64,000 bases of DNA from Planctomycetota bacterium (GCA_016795325.1 JAEUHY010000060.1:186001-250000), one strand, 5' to 3'; shown: positions 46,585 through 55,420, numbered from the stretch's first letter. The notes: generated from the letters alone by a model not told the origin. Numbers and translations: made by a program.

Positions 46585-46644
46585 GCCCGGAAAAAAGCCC
46601 GGAAACAGGCCCGAAAACAAGCGCGGAAACAGGCCCTGAATTGG
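46585..46644. repeat. 12-bp tandem repeat, about 5 units
   Basis: Consecutive 12-mers: GCCCGGAAAAAA, GCCCGGAAACAG, GCCCGAAAACAA, GCGCGGAAACAG, GCCCTGAATTGG (46585, 46597, 46609, 46621, 46633). Lies between convergent genes. On the minus strand it gives T-rich runs (GGGCTTTTTT), which could help end the YhcC-type transcript. Confidence 0.75.
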
Positions 46645-46713
46645 GCCCCGAGTTCTGCCGGCGAGTTCTGGCGCCAACGCGTTGTGCACGCGGCGCACGT
46701 CGAATCTGCGCGG

Positions 46714-47640
46714 TCAACTCCCGTGGAACGCTCCCTGGCGAGTTCCGCGGCGTTCCAACTCGGCTTCCAGCGCTTCGCGCACGCCGGGGTTGATGCGACT
46801 CCACTGCGGCGCCAAGAGCCCGCTCGGCGCGTCGCCGTGCAGCCGGTGGAGCACTTGCTCGGGCGCGAGCCGTTCGACGAAGTCCGCGAGCCACGCGGCG
46901 TAGTCCGCGAGCTCCAAGGTGCTCACCGCGCCCTGTCGCCAGCGATGGGCGAGCACCGTCCGCTCCAGGACCATCAACTGGTGCGCCTTCACGCCGTCGA
47001 CGCCCGACTTCGCCAATTCGAGCGCCGTACGGTGCGCTCCCTCGCGCCCATCGCCCGGCAAACCGAGGATCGCGTGGGCGACGCACAACAGGCCGCGCCG
47101 TTTCACGCGCCGCACCGCATCGTGGAACTCCGCGAGCGTGTGCAGTCGGTTGATGTCGAGCAGCACCTTGTCGCTGGCGCTCTCCAGTCCCAGTTCGATC
47201 CACACCGGCGCACGCGCGTTCCAGCGTTCGAGCACGTCGAGCGCGCTCTCGGGCAGCGTGTCCGGCCGTGTGGCGATGCTGACCGCGGCGATTTCGCGGC
47301 CGGCGTGCGGCGCGAGCACGGCGAGCACCTCTTCGAGGCGTTCGGCCGGCACGTACGTATTCGAGTACGACTGCAGGTACGCAATCGCGCGACCGGAGTG
47401 CTTGCGCCGCGCCACGCGCGCGAGTCCGTCGCGCAGTTGCGCGGCGAGGTCGCGGCCCTCGCGCAGCGCGCCGGTGCCCGAGCCGTCGACGTCGCAGTAG
47501 TGGCATCCCCCGAAGCCCTTGGACCCGTCGCGGTTGGGGCACTGCGAGCCCGCGTCGAGCGCGACGCGGTGCAGGTTCTCGCCGAAGCGCTCGACGCACC
47601 AATCTCGGAAGGAGCGGAAACGCTGCGCGATTCTCATCAC
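46714..47640 (-). CDS. Radical SAM protein, YhcC family (TIGR01212)
   Basis: 308 residues. The Fe-S site is the spaced motif of this family, CPNRDGSKGFGGCHYCD (three Cys ligands). Other landmarks are IAYLQSYSNTYVPAERLEEVLAVL, VSIATRPDTLPESALDVLERW, WIELGLESASDKVLLDINRLHTLAEFHDAVRRVKRRG and AHAILGLPGDG. The substrate is unknown; relatives are proposed to modify tRNA or other RNA. Convergent with the zinc-ribbon gene and divergent from selB (72 bp between starts). Confidence 0.92.
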   Translation of the reverse strand: MMRIAQRFRSFRDWCVERFGENLHRVALDAGSQCPNRDGSKGFGGCHYCDVDGSGTGALREGRDLAAQLRDGLARVARRKHSGRAIAYLQSYSNTYVPAERLEEVLAVLAPHAGREIAAVSIATRPDTLPESALDVLERWNARAPVWIELGLESASDKVLLDINRLHTLAEFHDAVRRVKRRGLLCVAHAILGLPGDGREGAHRTALELAKSGVDGVKAHQLMVLERTVLAHRWRQGAVSTLELADYAAWLADFVERLAPEQVLHRLHGDAPSGLLAPQWSRINPGVREALEAELERRGTRQGAFHGS

Positions 47641-47712
47641 CGGGCAGCTTAGCTCGCCGCGCTGCTATCCTCTCCGCCGCGCTCGCACTCGAACCTCTCC
47701 CGCCGCAATCCC

Positions 47713-49629
47713 TTGGACATCCAACCGATCGTCATCGGCACCGCGGGCCACATCGACCACGGCAAGTCGAGCTTGGTGCGCGCGCTGACCGGCATCGATC
47801 CCGATCGGCTCAAGGAAGAGAAGGAGCGCGGGCTCACGATCGACCTGGGTTTCGCGCCGTTGACCATGCCCGACGGTCGCACGGTCGGAATGATCGACGT
47901 GCCCGGCCACGAGCGTTTCGTGCGCAACATGGTCGCGGGCGCCACGGGAATCGACCTCGTCGTGCTGGTGGTCGCGGCCGACGACGGCGTGATGCCGCAG
48001 ACGCGCGAGCACCTCGACATCATGGGATTGCTCGGGCAGAAGCGCGGCCTCGTGGCGCTCAACAAGGTCGACATGGTCGACGCCGACATGGCGGAACTCG
48101 CGGCGGACGACGTGCGCGCGACGCTCGCCGGGACGTTCCTCGCGGACGCGCCGATCGTGCGCGTGTCGGCGCGCACCGGTCAGGGCCTCGACGAGCTCAA
48201 GGCGCGCATGTTCGACCTCGCCGCGCGGATCCAGCCGCGCTCCGACCAGGGCGTGTTCCGCCTGCCGATCCAGCGCGTGTTCTCCAAACAAGGCTTCGGC
48301 GCGGTCGTGACCGGCGTTCCGGTCAGCGGCTCGGTGTCGATCGGCGATACGCTCGAGGTGTTGCCCGCCGGTCTGCGCGGCAAGGTGCGCGGCCTGCACG
48401 CCTACGGCAAGCCGGTGTCGCGCGCGCGCGCCGGGCATTCGACGGCGATCAACCTGTCGGACATCGAGCACGAGAAGGTCGCGCGCGGCGCCGTCGCGGC
48501 GACGCCCGACTTCTTCAGTCCCGTGCGCATGGTCGCGGTGCGCCTGCGCGTGCTCGCCTCGCTCGGGCGGCCGGTCACCGACCGCTGCCAGGTGCGCCTG
48601 CACACCGGCACGGCCGATCCGCTGGGCGAGTTGGTGCTGCTCGACCGCGAGCGCATCGAGCCGGGCGAAGAGGGACTCGCGCAGGTGCGCCTGGAGGAGC
48701 CCGTGGTGTGCGCGCCGGGCGACAGCTTCATCCTGCGCCTGGCTTCGCCGGCGGAAACCCTAGGCGGCGGCCAGATCCTCGAAGAGTCGCGACACCGGCT
48801 CAAGCGCTTCAAGGGCTTCGTGATCGAAGGCCTCACGCGCCAGGAGCGCTCGCTCGCCAGTCCCGCTGCGCTGCTCGAGTCGATCCTCGCGCGCGCGGAC
48901 GAGGACCTGTCCTCGCCCGCGGACCTCGCGCACGCGATCAAGCAGCCGCTGGATGTGACCCAGACGTTGCTGCAGCAGCTGTTCAAGGAGCGCCGCGCGC
49001 GCGCCGTGGGCGTGAAGCAGCACTGGATCCACGCCGACCGTCTCGAGGCGGCGCTGACGCGCATGCGCTCGAGCGTGACCAAGTGGTTCGAGGAGAATGC
49101 GCTGCGGCGGGTGATGGAGGTGCTCGAGCTGCGCCGCATCACCGAACTCGATCCAGAGTTCCTCGACGCGCTCGTCGACGACGACGTCAAGCGCGGACGC
49201 CTCGTGCGCGAGAGCGGCGGCTTGATCCGACTCGCGGGCCGCGAAGTGGCGCTCGACGAGGCGACGCTGGCGCGCCGCGCCGCGTTGCTTGCGGCGCTCG
49301 AGGCGCAGCCCTTCGCGCCGCCTTCGCCCGAGGAGCTCGCCGTCGCGCTCAAGCTCGCTCCCAAGGAGCTGGCGCGTGTGCTGCAGTTGTGCGTCGACGA
49401 AGGTTCGATCGTGCGCGTCAACCCCGAGATCCATCTCACGGCCGCGCAGCACGCGCGCGCCAAGGACCTCGTGGTCGAGAACTGCACGCAGCACGGACAC
49501 CTGGAGATTCCGCAGCTGCGCGACGCACTGGGAACGACGCGCAAGTTCCTGATTCCGTTGCTCGAGCACTTCGACGCCAAGGGCGTGACCTCGCGCCTGG
49601 GCGCGAACCGCGTGCTCAAGCGCAAGTGA
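47713..49629 (+). CDS. selB: Selenocysteine-specific elongation factor
   Basis: 638 residues starting at TTG (LDIQPIVIGTAGHIDHGKSSLV). EF-Tu-like GTPase domain: P-loop GTAGHIDHGKSSL, the switch region TIDLGFAPL, DVPGHERFVRNM, NKVDMV. Domains II and III follow (VFRLPIQRVFSKQGFGAVVTGVPVSG), then the C-terminal winged-helix repeats that recognise the SECIS element (LELRRITELDPEFLDALVDD; LKLAPKELARVLQLCVDEGSIVRVN; TTRKFLIPLLEHFDAKGVTSRLGANRVLK). It delivers Sec-tRNA to UGA codons. A TATCCT box lies 41 nt upstream. selA, selD and the Sec-tRNA gene are not in the window. Confidence 0.95.
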   Translation: MDIQPIVIGTAGHIDHGKSSLVRALTGIDPDRLKEEKERGLTIDLGFAPLTMPDGRTVGMIDVPGHERFVRNMVAGATGIDLVVLVVAADDGVMPQTREHLDIMGLLGQKRGLVALNKVDMVDADMAELAADDVRATLAGTFLADAPIVRVSARTGQGLDELKARMFDLAARIQPRSDQGVFRLPIQRVFSKQGFGAVVTGVPVSGSVSIGDTLEVLPAGLRGKVRGLHAYGKPVSRARAGHSTAINLSDIEHEKVARGAVAATPDFFSPVRMVAVRLRVLASLGRPVTDRCQVRLHTGTADPLGELVLLDRERIEPGEEGLAQVRLEEPVVCAPGDSFILRLASPAETLGGGQILEESRHRLKRFKGFVIEGLTRQERSLASPAALLESILARADEDLSSPADLAHAIKQPLDVTQTLLQQLFKERRARAVGVKQHWIHADRLEAALTRMRSSVTKWFEENALRRVMEVLELRRITELDPEFLDALVDDDVKRGRLVRESGGLIRLAGREVALDEATLARRAALLAALEAQPFAPPSPEELAVALKLAPKELARVLQLCVDEGSIVRVNPEIHLTAAQHARAKDLVVENCTQHGHLEIPQLRDALGTTRKFLIPLLEHFDAKGVTSRLGANRVLKRK

Positions 49630-49667
49630 GCTGACGCGCTCCGCGGGAGGTGTTGGCGCTCCGCGGG

Positions 49668-50531
49668 CTAGGGGTTGCACGCCTCGCAGGCGCCCGGGTC
49701 TTCCTCGCGCCGCCCGTCCGCTCGCTCTTCGCGTTGTTCGGCGCCGCACTCGGCGCAGCGACGCACGAGCGCCAGCAGCGACCGCGTCGGTTCGCCGCAC
49801 TGCGCGCACGGCAGGCCCGCAAGCCGGAGCGCGACGGCGAAGTGCGGCGCACAGCACTGCGGGCACAGCCGCGCGAGTTCCTCGGCGAACTCGCGCGCCG
49901 CGGCTTCGATCGCACGCATGCGCGTCGGGTTGGCGTGCGCGCGCAGGTCGAGCTCGATCCACGCCGCGCCGTGCCGCGCGTGCACGAGCGCGAAGTGCGC
50001 TTCGAGCTCGCGGAGTTCCGCAACGCCCTTGAAGATCTCGTCGGGCGGCGAGCCGTGCTGCTGCGGACGCACGACGAGTTGGTGCGAGGGGAACGGCAGG
50101 TGTGCGCAGAACTCGCGCAGTTCGTCGAGCGAGCGGCACATTCGACCGGCGTGCGCGACGTCGAACGTGACGTAGCGGTGCTCGAAACAACGCTCCGAAC
50201 GTTGGTCGAGCAGCACGAGCCACTCCTCGTCGCAGCTGGCGAGCGGCGCCAGCGGATGGGGGAAGAACGAGCCCTCGCTGGCGATCACCAGATCCAGGCC
50301 GCTCGCGCTCGCGCCGGCGCGGGCTTTGGCGAGCGCCGCCTCGCGCGGAGCAAGTTCGCGCGCTCGTTCGCCGCTGAACGCGCCGAAACGGTCTGTGTCG
50401 AGCCCTTCGATCACGCGCACTTCGCGCAGCGCCAGGGGCGCAGCGAGCTGGGGCCCGAGGGCGCGTTCCTTGTGGTGCATGCTCGCCACGCCGAGCACGC
50501 GTCCGCCGAACGTGCGCTCGAGCGCGTTCAC
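49668..50531 (-). CDS. DUF6671-like protein with C-terminal zinc-finger cysteines
   Basis: 287 residues from a GTG overlapping the cupin stop (GTGA). The N-terminal part has VLGVASMHHKERALGPQLAAPLALREVRVIEGLDTDRFGAFSGE and GLDLVIASEGSFFPHPLAPLASCDEEWLVLLDQRSE, features of DUF6671 proteins. The C-terminus carries four CxxC pairs (CPQC, CAQC, CAEC, CEAC), likely two zinc sites. Function is unknown. It is the last gene of a peptidase-cupin-DUF6671 run. Converges with selB, 38 bp apart. Confidence 0.78.
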   Translation of the reverse strand: MNALERTFGGRVLGVASMHHKERALGPQLAAPLALREVRVIEGLDTDRFGAFSGERARELAPREAALAKARAGASASGLDLVIASEGSFFPHPLAPLASCDEEWLVLLDQRSERCFEHRYVTFDVAHAGRMCRSLDELREFCAHLPFPSHQLVVRPQQHGSPPDEIFKGVAELRELEAHFALVHARHGAAWIELDLRAHANPTRMRAIEAAAREFAEELARLCPQCCAPHFAVALRLAGLPCAQCGEPTRSLLALVRRCAECGAEQREERADGRREEDPGACEACNP

Positions 50532-50857
50532 AGCGTTTCGATCGGCCGCGGCAAGGTCACGAACACGAGCGCGCCGCTCGGCGAACTCGGCCGGTGCGCG
50601 CTCCCCGGGGCGTGACGCACGTACGTGTGCGCGCCGTAGCGCTTGCCGCCGTCCTCGAGTTCGCCCGCGAGCACCAAATACGTTTCACCGCCCGGATGAC
50701 GGTGCGCGTCGTACGCGGCGCCCGGCGCGAACTCGAGCAGCACGGCGCTTTCGCCGCTCGCCGCGTCGAAGTAGAGCTTCTTCCAGCGCACGCCGGCGCA
50801 GGGCGTGGGCCGCCATTCGAGGGAGCCGCCGTCGACGAACAGGCTGGCGGCGCTCAC
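50528..50857 (-). CDS. ChrR-like cupin-domain protein
   Basis: 109-residue cupin. A beta-barrel metal-binding fold is indicated by VRWKKLYFDAASGESAVLLEFAPGAAYDAHRHPGGETYLVLAGELEDGGKRYGAHTYVRHAPGSAHRPSSPSG, with candidate metal ligands His-x-His, Glu and the downstream His. It resembles the cupin of ChrR anti-sigma factors, but no zinc-binding anti-sigma domain is attached. GTG start and stop both overlap neighbours (GTGA on each side). The role is unknown; a small metal-dependent sensor or enzyme is possible. Confidence 0.78.
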   Translation of the reverse strand: MSAASLFVDGGSLEWRPTPCAGVRWKKLYFDAASGESAVLLEFAPGAAYDAHRHPGGETYLVLAGELEDGGKRYGAHTYVRHAPGSAHRPSSPSGALVFVTLPRPIETL

Positions 50858-52365
50858 TTCGCGCGCTCCTCGACCGGCGCCGACGCGACGTAGCGCGCCG
50901 CGGTGAGCAGGCCGATGCGGGCGCACCAGGCCATGTTCCAGGGCTCTTTGTCCGTCGTGTTCGCCGGCGTGTCGCCGCTCGAGTGGTAGTACGCGTCGTA
51001 GTCGACCGACACCTTCTCGCGCTCGCGCCACGACTCGCCCGGCATGTCGGCCGTGCGCTTGTGTTCGGCCGGGGAGCCCCAGGCGCTCGAAAACAGCGTC
51101 AACGCGGGCCGGGCGTTGCTCTTGAAGTACTCCGAACCGGAAAACACGTAGCTGTCGGTTCCCCCCAGCGAGCGGTTGGTCGCCCAGCGCGCCGGAAACT
51201 CCCCGGGTTTGTCGCCCGCGGCGGGCGCGTGCTCGCGGAGCACGCCCAGCGCGCACTCGATCAACGCGCGATTGGCCGGCAAGTCGTCGGGCTCGAGGTT
51301 GAGCTGGTCCGCGCCGCTGCCGAAGCCGGCCTGGTCGTAGTTGAGCACGCCCAGGCACGCGCCTTCGGCGGGGATGCGCGCGCCCAAGTGCTCACGCGTC
51401 GAGAAGATCTCGCTGCCCCAGATCGCGAAACGCACTTCGCGCGCCGGCGGCGCGAACTCACGCGCCTGGATCGACGCGCTCCAGGCCTGCGCGATCTCGA
51501 GCAGCGTGACCACGCCGCTGGCGTTGTCGTCCGCGCCCGGACCGCCGGAATCGGAGTCGCCGTGCGCGCAGAACAGGAAGTGTTCGGCGCTCCACGCTCC
51601 GTCGGCGGCGGAGTTCGCGCCCCGCAGGCGCGCCAGCACGGTCTTGGGGCGCGCGCGCCGGGCGACGGCCTCCAACTCGTACTCGACCTCGACCGCGGCG
51701 CCCGCGGCCAGCCACTCGCGCAGGCGCGCACCTTCGGGCTTCGACACGCCGAAACACGCCTGCGTCGCGCCCGCGCGCAGCGAACTCACGACCGGGTACT
51801 CGCCGTCGATGTTCGCCGCTCCGTCGACGATCACCAGCGGCGTCGCGCTCGGTCCGCGCGCGACCTTCGCCGTGAGCCAGGCCGCGTCGCCGCGCGCCTC
51901 CAGCGCCAGCGCTAGCTTTCCGCGCCCCGGCGCCGAGTGCGTCCAAGGCCATGCGCGCTCGAGCGCGAACTCTTCGCCGCTGTCGCGCCGCCGTGCGACG
52001 AGCTTCCACTTCGTCGGCTGCCACGCGTCCTTCTCTGGGTCGTCGACGACGCGCACGTCCAATCCGCAGGCGCGCAATTGCTCGGCCACGTACTGCGCGG
52101 CCGCGTCGCCCGACGGAGTGCCGCCCATGCGCGGACCGAGGGCGACGAGCTCGCGCACGCGGCGTTGGGCGCGTTCGCCGTCGATGCGCGCCGCGACGCG
52201 TCGCTCGCTCGCGATGTGCGTCGGGTCCAGCGGCGCCTGGGCGCGTTGTGACAGCGCGTTCGGGGCGGCGTCGGAATTTTTTTCCTGAAGCGCCGCGCCG
52301 CGCGCGAGCGCGAGCGCTGCCGGGGCGAGCACGAGGACCGCAAGGCAGCGCGCGATGGGGGACAT
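50854..52365 (-). CDS. Secreted M28-family peptidase with altered metal site
   Basis: 503 residues. The signal peptide is MSPIARCLAVLVLAPAALALARG. After an N-terminal region (PA-like insert about 140-255) the M28 domain begins: His268 in CAHGDSDSGG, Asp279/280 in GADDNASGV, the usual Glu-Glu pair as WGSEI (Glu319, Ile320), Asp in LNYDQAG, and His in AYYHSSGDTP. The second Glu, normally a zinc ligand, is Ile here, so a classical binuclear site is doubtful. It is first of a GTGA-coupled operon with a cupin and a DUF6671 gene. A GTATCGATAC palindrome lies just upstream. Confidence 0.85.
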   Translation of the reverse strand: MSPIARCLAVLVLAPAALALARGAALQEKNSDAAPNALSQRAQAPLDPTHIASERRVAARIDGERAQRRVRELVALGPRMGGTPSGDAAAQYVAEQLRACGLDVRVVDDPEKDAWQPTKWKLVARRRDSGEEFALERAWPWTHSAPGRGKLALALEARGDAAWLTAKVARGPSATPLVIVDGAANIDGEYPVVSSLRAGATQACFGVSKPEGARLREWLAAGAAVEVEYELEAVARRARPKTVLARLRGANSAADGAWSAEHFLFCAHGDSDSGGPGADDNASGVVTLLEIAQAWSASIQAREFAPPAREVRFAIWGSEIFSTREHLGARIPAEGACLGVLNYDQAGFGSGADQLNLEPDDLPANRALIECALGVLREHAPAAGDKPGEFPARWATNRSLGGTDSYVFSGSEYFKSNARPALTLFSSAWGSPAEHKRTADMPGESWREREKVSVDYDAYYHSSGDTPANTTDKEPWNMAWCARIGLLTAARYVASAPVEERAK

Positions 52366-52544
52366 GAACGTATCGATACCGCGTCGGTGGCCAGCTGCGC
52401 AACGAAGCGACGGGATCGGCGTGCGCGCGCTTGGGAAGGGGCGCGCATTTGGTCGATGCGGGAAACCGCACCAAGGCGAGGTGCGTCGGCGCGCTCCGTG
52501 GCCAGGAGCGCACCGTGAACCACCTCCCGCGAGTTGAAGCACCC

Positions 52545-55358
52545 ATGAGCGAACCGCACGAATTCGGCGGGCCCGTGAACCGCCCCGCGCACAACGCCCG
52601 TCAGAGCTCCCCCGGCGAAGCCCTCGACGGCGCCCGCACCAGCGGAAAGGGCTCGGACTTTCTCGGACTGAACGAGCAGTTGCAGCCGCAGCCGCCGCCC
52701 GCGCAACCTGCGCCCGCGCAGCAGAGTTGGTTGCTGCAACACGAAGAGCAGCCGGCGTACGACCTCGCTCCGGCGCCGCCCGCGCCCAGCGAGGATCCGA
52801 GCGCGATGCCGCCGAGCGCCGCGAGTCTGCTCAACGCATCGTGGCGCGAGACGCCGAACGCGACGCGCCGCCCGCGTTGGGTGGCGCCGGTCGCCGGCGG
52901 TGCGCTGCTCGCCACGCTCGGCCTGATCGGCCTGCCGCTGCTGCGCAAGCCGTCACCGAACGCGCCCGAACCTACCAACGCTCCGCGCACGCGAACGCGA
53001 GTCGTGGAGCCGGCCGCGCCCAAGCCGGTCGCGCCGAACGCCAGCGACGCTGTCGCCGCCGCGGTGGAACCGGTCAAGGCCGATGCGCTGCTCGACCGTC
53101 CGGAAGAGCTGGCTTCCGAGGGCACGCGGCCCGCGCGACGAGCGGGCGACAGTCGGCGCGAGGCCGCGCCGGTGAACGCGCCGCCGCCCGGCGCCTCGTT
53201 CGCGCCGCCGGTCGAAGTCTTCGATCCCTCCGGCGTGTGGACCGTCGAGGGACAAGGCGCCGAGGACGAAGTCGACACCTCGGAAGGTGGGGACACGGAG
53301 GAGCACAGCGGGGCCATCGGCGCGGACGCTTCGACGAGCCACACCGAGCCGAAAGCCGAGGCGCGCGAGTTCGTCGCGGTCGAGGCCGAGTGCCCGGGCG
53401 AGCCGCTGCGGCGCACGCCTCAACTGGCCAGCGCGGCGCTGGACTGGGACCGACTGGTGTGGATCTCGCAGGATCTCGACAGCGCGGAGGACGAGTCGCT
53501 CGCGCAGGCTGCTCCTGAGAGCGAAGCGGCCGACAGCAGCGCTTCGAGCGCCGCTGCGGGCAGTGTTTCGAGCCATTTCGACGACGGGGTCGCGCGCGCG
53601 CTGGCCGCGTGGCTCGGCTCGGAGGGCGTCGGTGGCGCGCCGCAACCGTCGGAGACCCCGGCGAATCCGGAGCCGATCGTGGGCGTGTGCGACGAGCAGC
53701 CCGAGCGCTCGGATGAGACCGGCTCGGAAGACACGGGAGTCGCCTTGGCGCTCAGCGATTGGGGCGAGCCCGCCGCCGCGTTGCCGCCGCAGCCGAACAG
53801 CTCGCTCGAAAGCGCCGCGCCGCTCACGTCCGCCCCGCCGGCGCAGGTGGTCGAGGCCCCGTCGCCCGCGCCGCTCGACGAGGCCGTGGAAGTCCGCGCG
53901 GCGCGTCGCGAGCACAACGCGGGAGAGCTCACGTTTTCCGGCCGCCGGGCCGCGCTGCGCGATCAATTGCAGCGCCGTCGCGCGCGCCAGATGAACCAGG
54001 CGGCCCGACAGGAAAGCGCCGCCGCCGCGGAACTCGCGAGCGTCGCGTCGATGCCGACGGAACACGCGCCGGTCGAGCAAGCACCGGTCGAGCAAGCACC
54101 GGTCGCGCAAGCTCCGGTCGAGCAAGCTCCGGTCGCGCAAGCTCCGGTCGAGCAAGCTCCGGTCGAGCAAGCTCCGGTCGAGCAAGCGCCGGTCGAGCAA
54201 GCGCCGGTCGAGCAAGCGCCGGTCGCGCAAGCACCGGTCGCGCAAGCACCGGTCGAGCAAGCGCCGGTCGAGCAAGCGCCGGTCGCGCAAGCGCCGGTCG
54301 CGCAAGCGCCGGTCGCGCAAGCACCGGTCGCGCAAGCACCGGTCGAGCAAGCGCCGGTCGAGCAAGCGCCGGTCGAGCAAGCGCCGGTCGAACAAGCGCC
54401 GGTCGAACAAGCGCCGGTCGAGCAAGCTCCGGTCGCGCAAGCACCGGTCGAACAAGCGCCGGTCGAGCAAGCGCCGGTCGAGCAAGCGCCGGTCGAGCAA
54501 GCGCCGGTCGAGCAAGCGCCGGTCGAGCACGCGCCGGTCGAACAAGCGCCGGTCGAACAAGCTCCGGTCGGCTCGCAGTCCAGCGGGTCGTCGGACCCGT
54601 CGAGCACCTCGCCCGCACAGCCGCCCGTCGGCGCTGACACCGCGGCGCGCGAGACCCAGGTCGCTTCCGGTGCAACGACGGAGCCGGTTGAACCCAAGCA
54701 GGCTGACGCCGCTCAGAGCACGAACGTGCCGGCGCCGACGGGCGCCGACGAACTCGCGGAAGCGCCTGAGTCGGCGCGCGGCAAGCGTGGCGCGGCTCGG
54801 CCGCGCAACGGCGTACCGGTGGTCGGACCGCTTCCGCTCAACCGGCGCGCGGGCGCAGCGAGCGGACGCAAGCCCGCGGCGCCGCAGCGCGTCCTGCAGG
54901 TCGCCACGGAGCGCGACCTCGAGCACGTCTGGCCCGGCACGGAGCCGCCGCTGGCCGAAGCGCAGCGCCCGACGCGGCTTGCGACGCCCAACGTCGGCCG
55001 CGCGCGGGTGGTGTTCCACACCGGCGAGATCTTCGAGGGCGACCTGGTGGCCGTCGGCGAGCAGCGCGTGTGGCTGCGCACCAAGAACGGCGAGTTGGGT
55101 CTCGACGCCGCGCGCGTCGGCTCGGTCGTGCGCATCGCTCCGGGCGACACGCCGACGCTCGGCGCCGCGGGCTCGCAGAAGCTCGCCGGCCTGCAGCGCG
55201 CGCGCGTGAAAACGCCGGGCGGCATGCTCACGGGGCGCATCATCGAACAGGACGCGGAGCGCACGACGCTGATCACCGACGCGGGAGCGCGCATTGTGCT
55301 GCGCTCGCGCGAGGTCGAGGTGCTGGGCGAAAAGCCCGCGGTTCAGATCCGGCCCTGA
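52545..55358 (+). CDS. Large membrane-anchored protein with 34 APVEQ/APVAQ repeats
   Basis: 937 residues, ATG at 52545 (GTG at 52515 possible). Residues 1-110 are a Pro/Gln-rich cytoplasmic tail. A single membrane helix at about 112-133 (WVAPVAGGALLATLGLIGLPLL) is followed by a long acidic, low-complexity region. Residues about 508-675 are 34 copies of a five-residue unit (APVEQ or APVAQ) from a 15-bp tandem repeat. The C-terminal 120 residues are two related beta motifs (GEIFEGDLVAVGEQRVWLRTKNGELGLD and KTPGGMLTGRIIEQDAERTTLITDAGARI), SH3/Sm-like in pattern. I do not recognise a family. The design suggests an envelope tether with a Pro-rich spacer. A strong hairpin ends the gene. Confidence 0.72.
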   Translation: MSEPHEFGGPVNRPAHNARQSSPGEALDGARTSGKGSDFLGLNEQLQPQPPPAQPAPAQQSWLLQHEEQPAYDLAPAPPAPSEDPSAMPPSAASLLNASWRETPNATRRPRWVAPVAGGALLATLGLIGLPLLRKPSPNAPEPTNAPRTRTRVVEPAAPKPVAPNASDAVAAAVEPVKADALLDRPEELASEGTRPARRAGDSRREAAPVNAPPPGASFAPPVEVFDPSGVWTVEGQGAEDEVDTSEGGDTEEHSGAIGADASTSHTEPKAEAREFVAVEAECPGEPLRRTPQLASAALDWDRLVWISQDLDSAEDESLAQAAPESEAADSSASSAAAGSVSSHFDDGVARALAAWLGSEGVGGAPQPSETPANPEPIVGVCDEQPERSDETGSEDTGVALALSDWGEPAAALPPQPNSSLESAAPLTSAPPAQVVEAPSPAPLDEAVEVRAARREHNAGELTFSGRRAALRDQLQRRRARQMNQAARQESAAAAELASVASMPTEHAPVEQAPVEQAPVAQAPVEQAPVAQAPVEQAPVEQAPVEQAPVEQAPVEQAPVAQAPVAQAPVEQAPVEQAPVAQAPVAQAPVAQAPVAQAPVEQAPVEQAPVEQAPVEQAPVEQAPVEQAPVAQAPVEQAPVEQAPVEQAPVEQAPVEQAPVEHAPVEQAPVEQAPVGSQSSGSSDPSSTSPAQPPVGADTAARETQVASGATTEPVEPKQADAAQSTNVPAPTGADELAEAPESARGKRGAARPRNGVPVVGPLPLNRRAGAASGRKPAAPQRVLQVATERDLEHVWPGTEPPLAEAQRPTRLATPNVGRARVVFHTGEIFEGDLVAVGEQRVWLRTKNGELGLDAARVGSVVRIAPGDTPTLGAAGSQKLAGLQRARVKTPGGMLTGRIIEQDAERTTLITDAGARIVLRSREVEVLGEKPAVQIRP
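54066..54569 (+). repeat. 15-bp coding minisatellite, 34 units
   Basis: Unit is gc(g/a/t)CCGGTCG(a/c)(g/a)CAA in register with the reading frame, giving APV(E/A)Q. The first position of the second variable codon toggles Glu/Ala, and gcg/gca/gct wobbles are mixed, so the array is not perfectly homogenised. Each 60-bp block contains four units. All six reading frames remain open across it because the unit has no stop and is divisible by three. Confidence 0.9.
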
Positions 55359-55380
55359 GCGGGCCCGCTTCGCTCACGCC

Positions 55381-55420
55381 GCCGGCCGCCCCCCGAGTTT
55401 CGACTCGCGGGGCGGCCGGC
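55381..55420 (+). terminator. 40-nt UUCG hairpin after the repeat-protein gene
   Basis: GCCGGCCGCCCC pairs with GGGGCGGCCGGC, then one C-C mismatch, then CGAGT with ACTCG around a TTCG tetraloop. It begins 23 nt after the stop. No U-tract; a TATCCT box for the next gene follows at 55434-55439. Confidence 0.7.

Noticed and set aside
49636..49670. Direct repeat GCGCTCCGCGGG twice after selB
   Set aside because: Two copies only, near a convergent gene end; no insertion element or att-site context.
54066..54569. Possible CRISPR array
   Set aside because: Units are contiguous with no spacers and in phase with a long coding frame.
53759..54697. Open frames on both strands through the 15-bp repeat (for example GACSTGACSTG or RASSGRAS strings)
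   Set aside because: Consequence of a stop-free unit divisible by three; flanking sequence supports only the plus-strand 937-residue frame.
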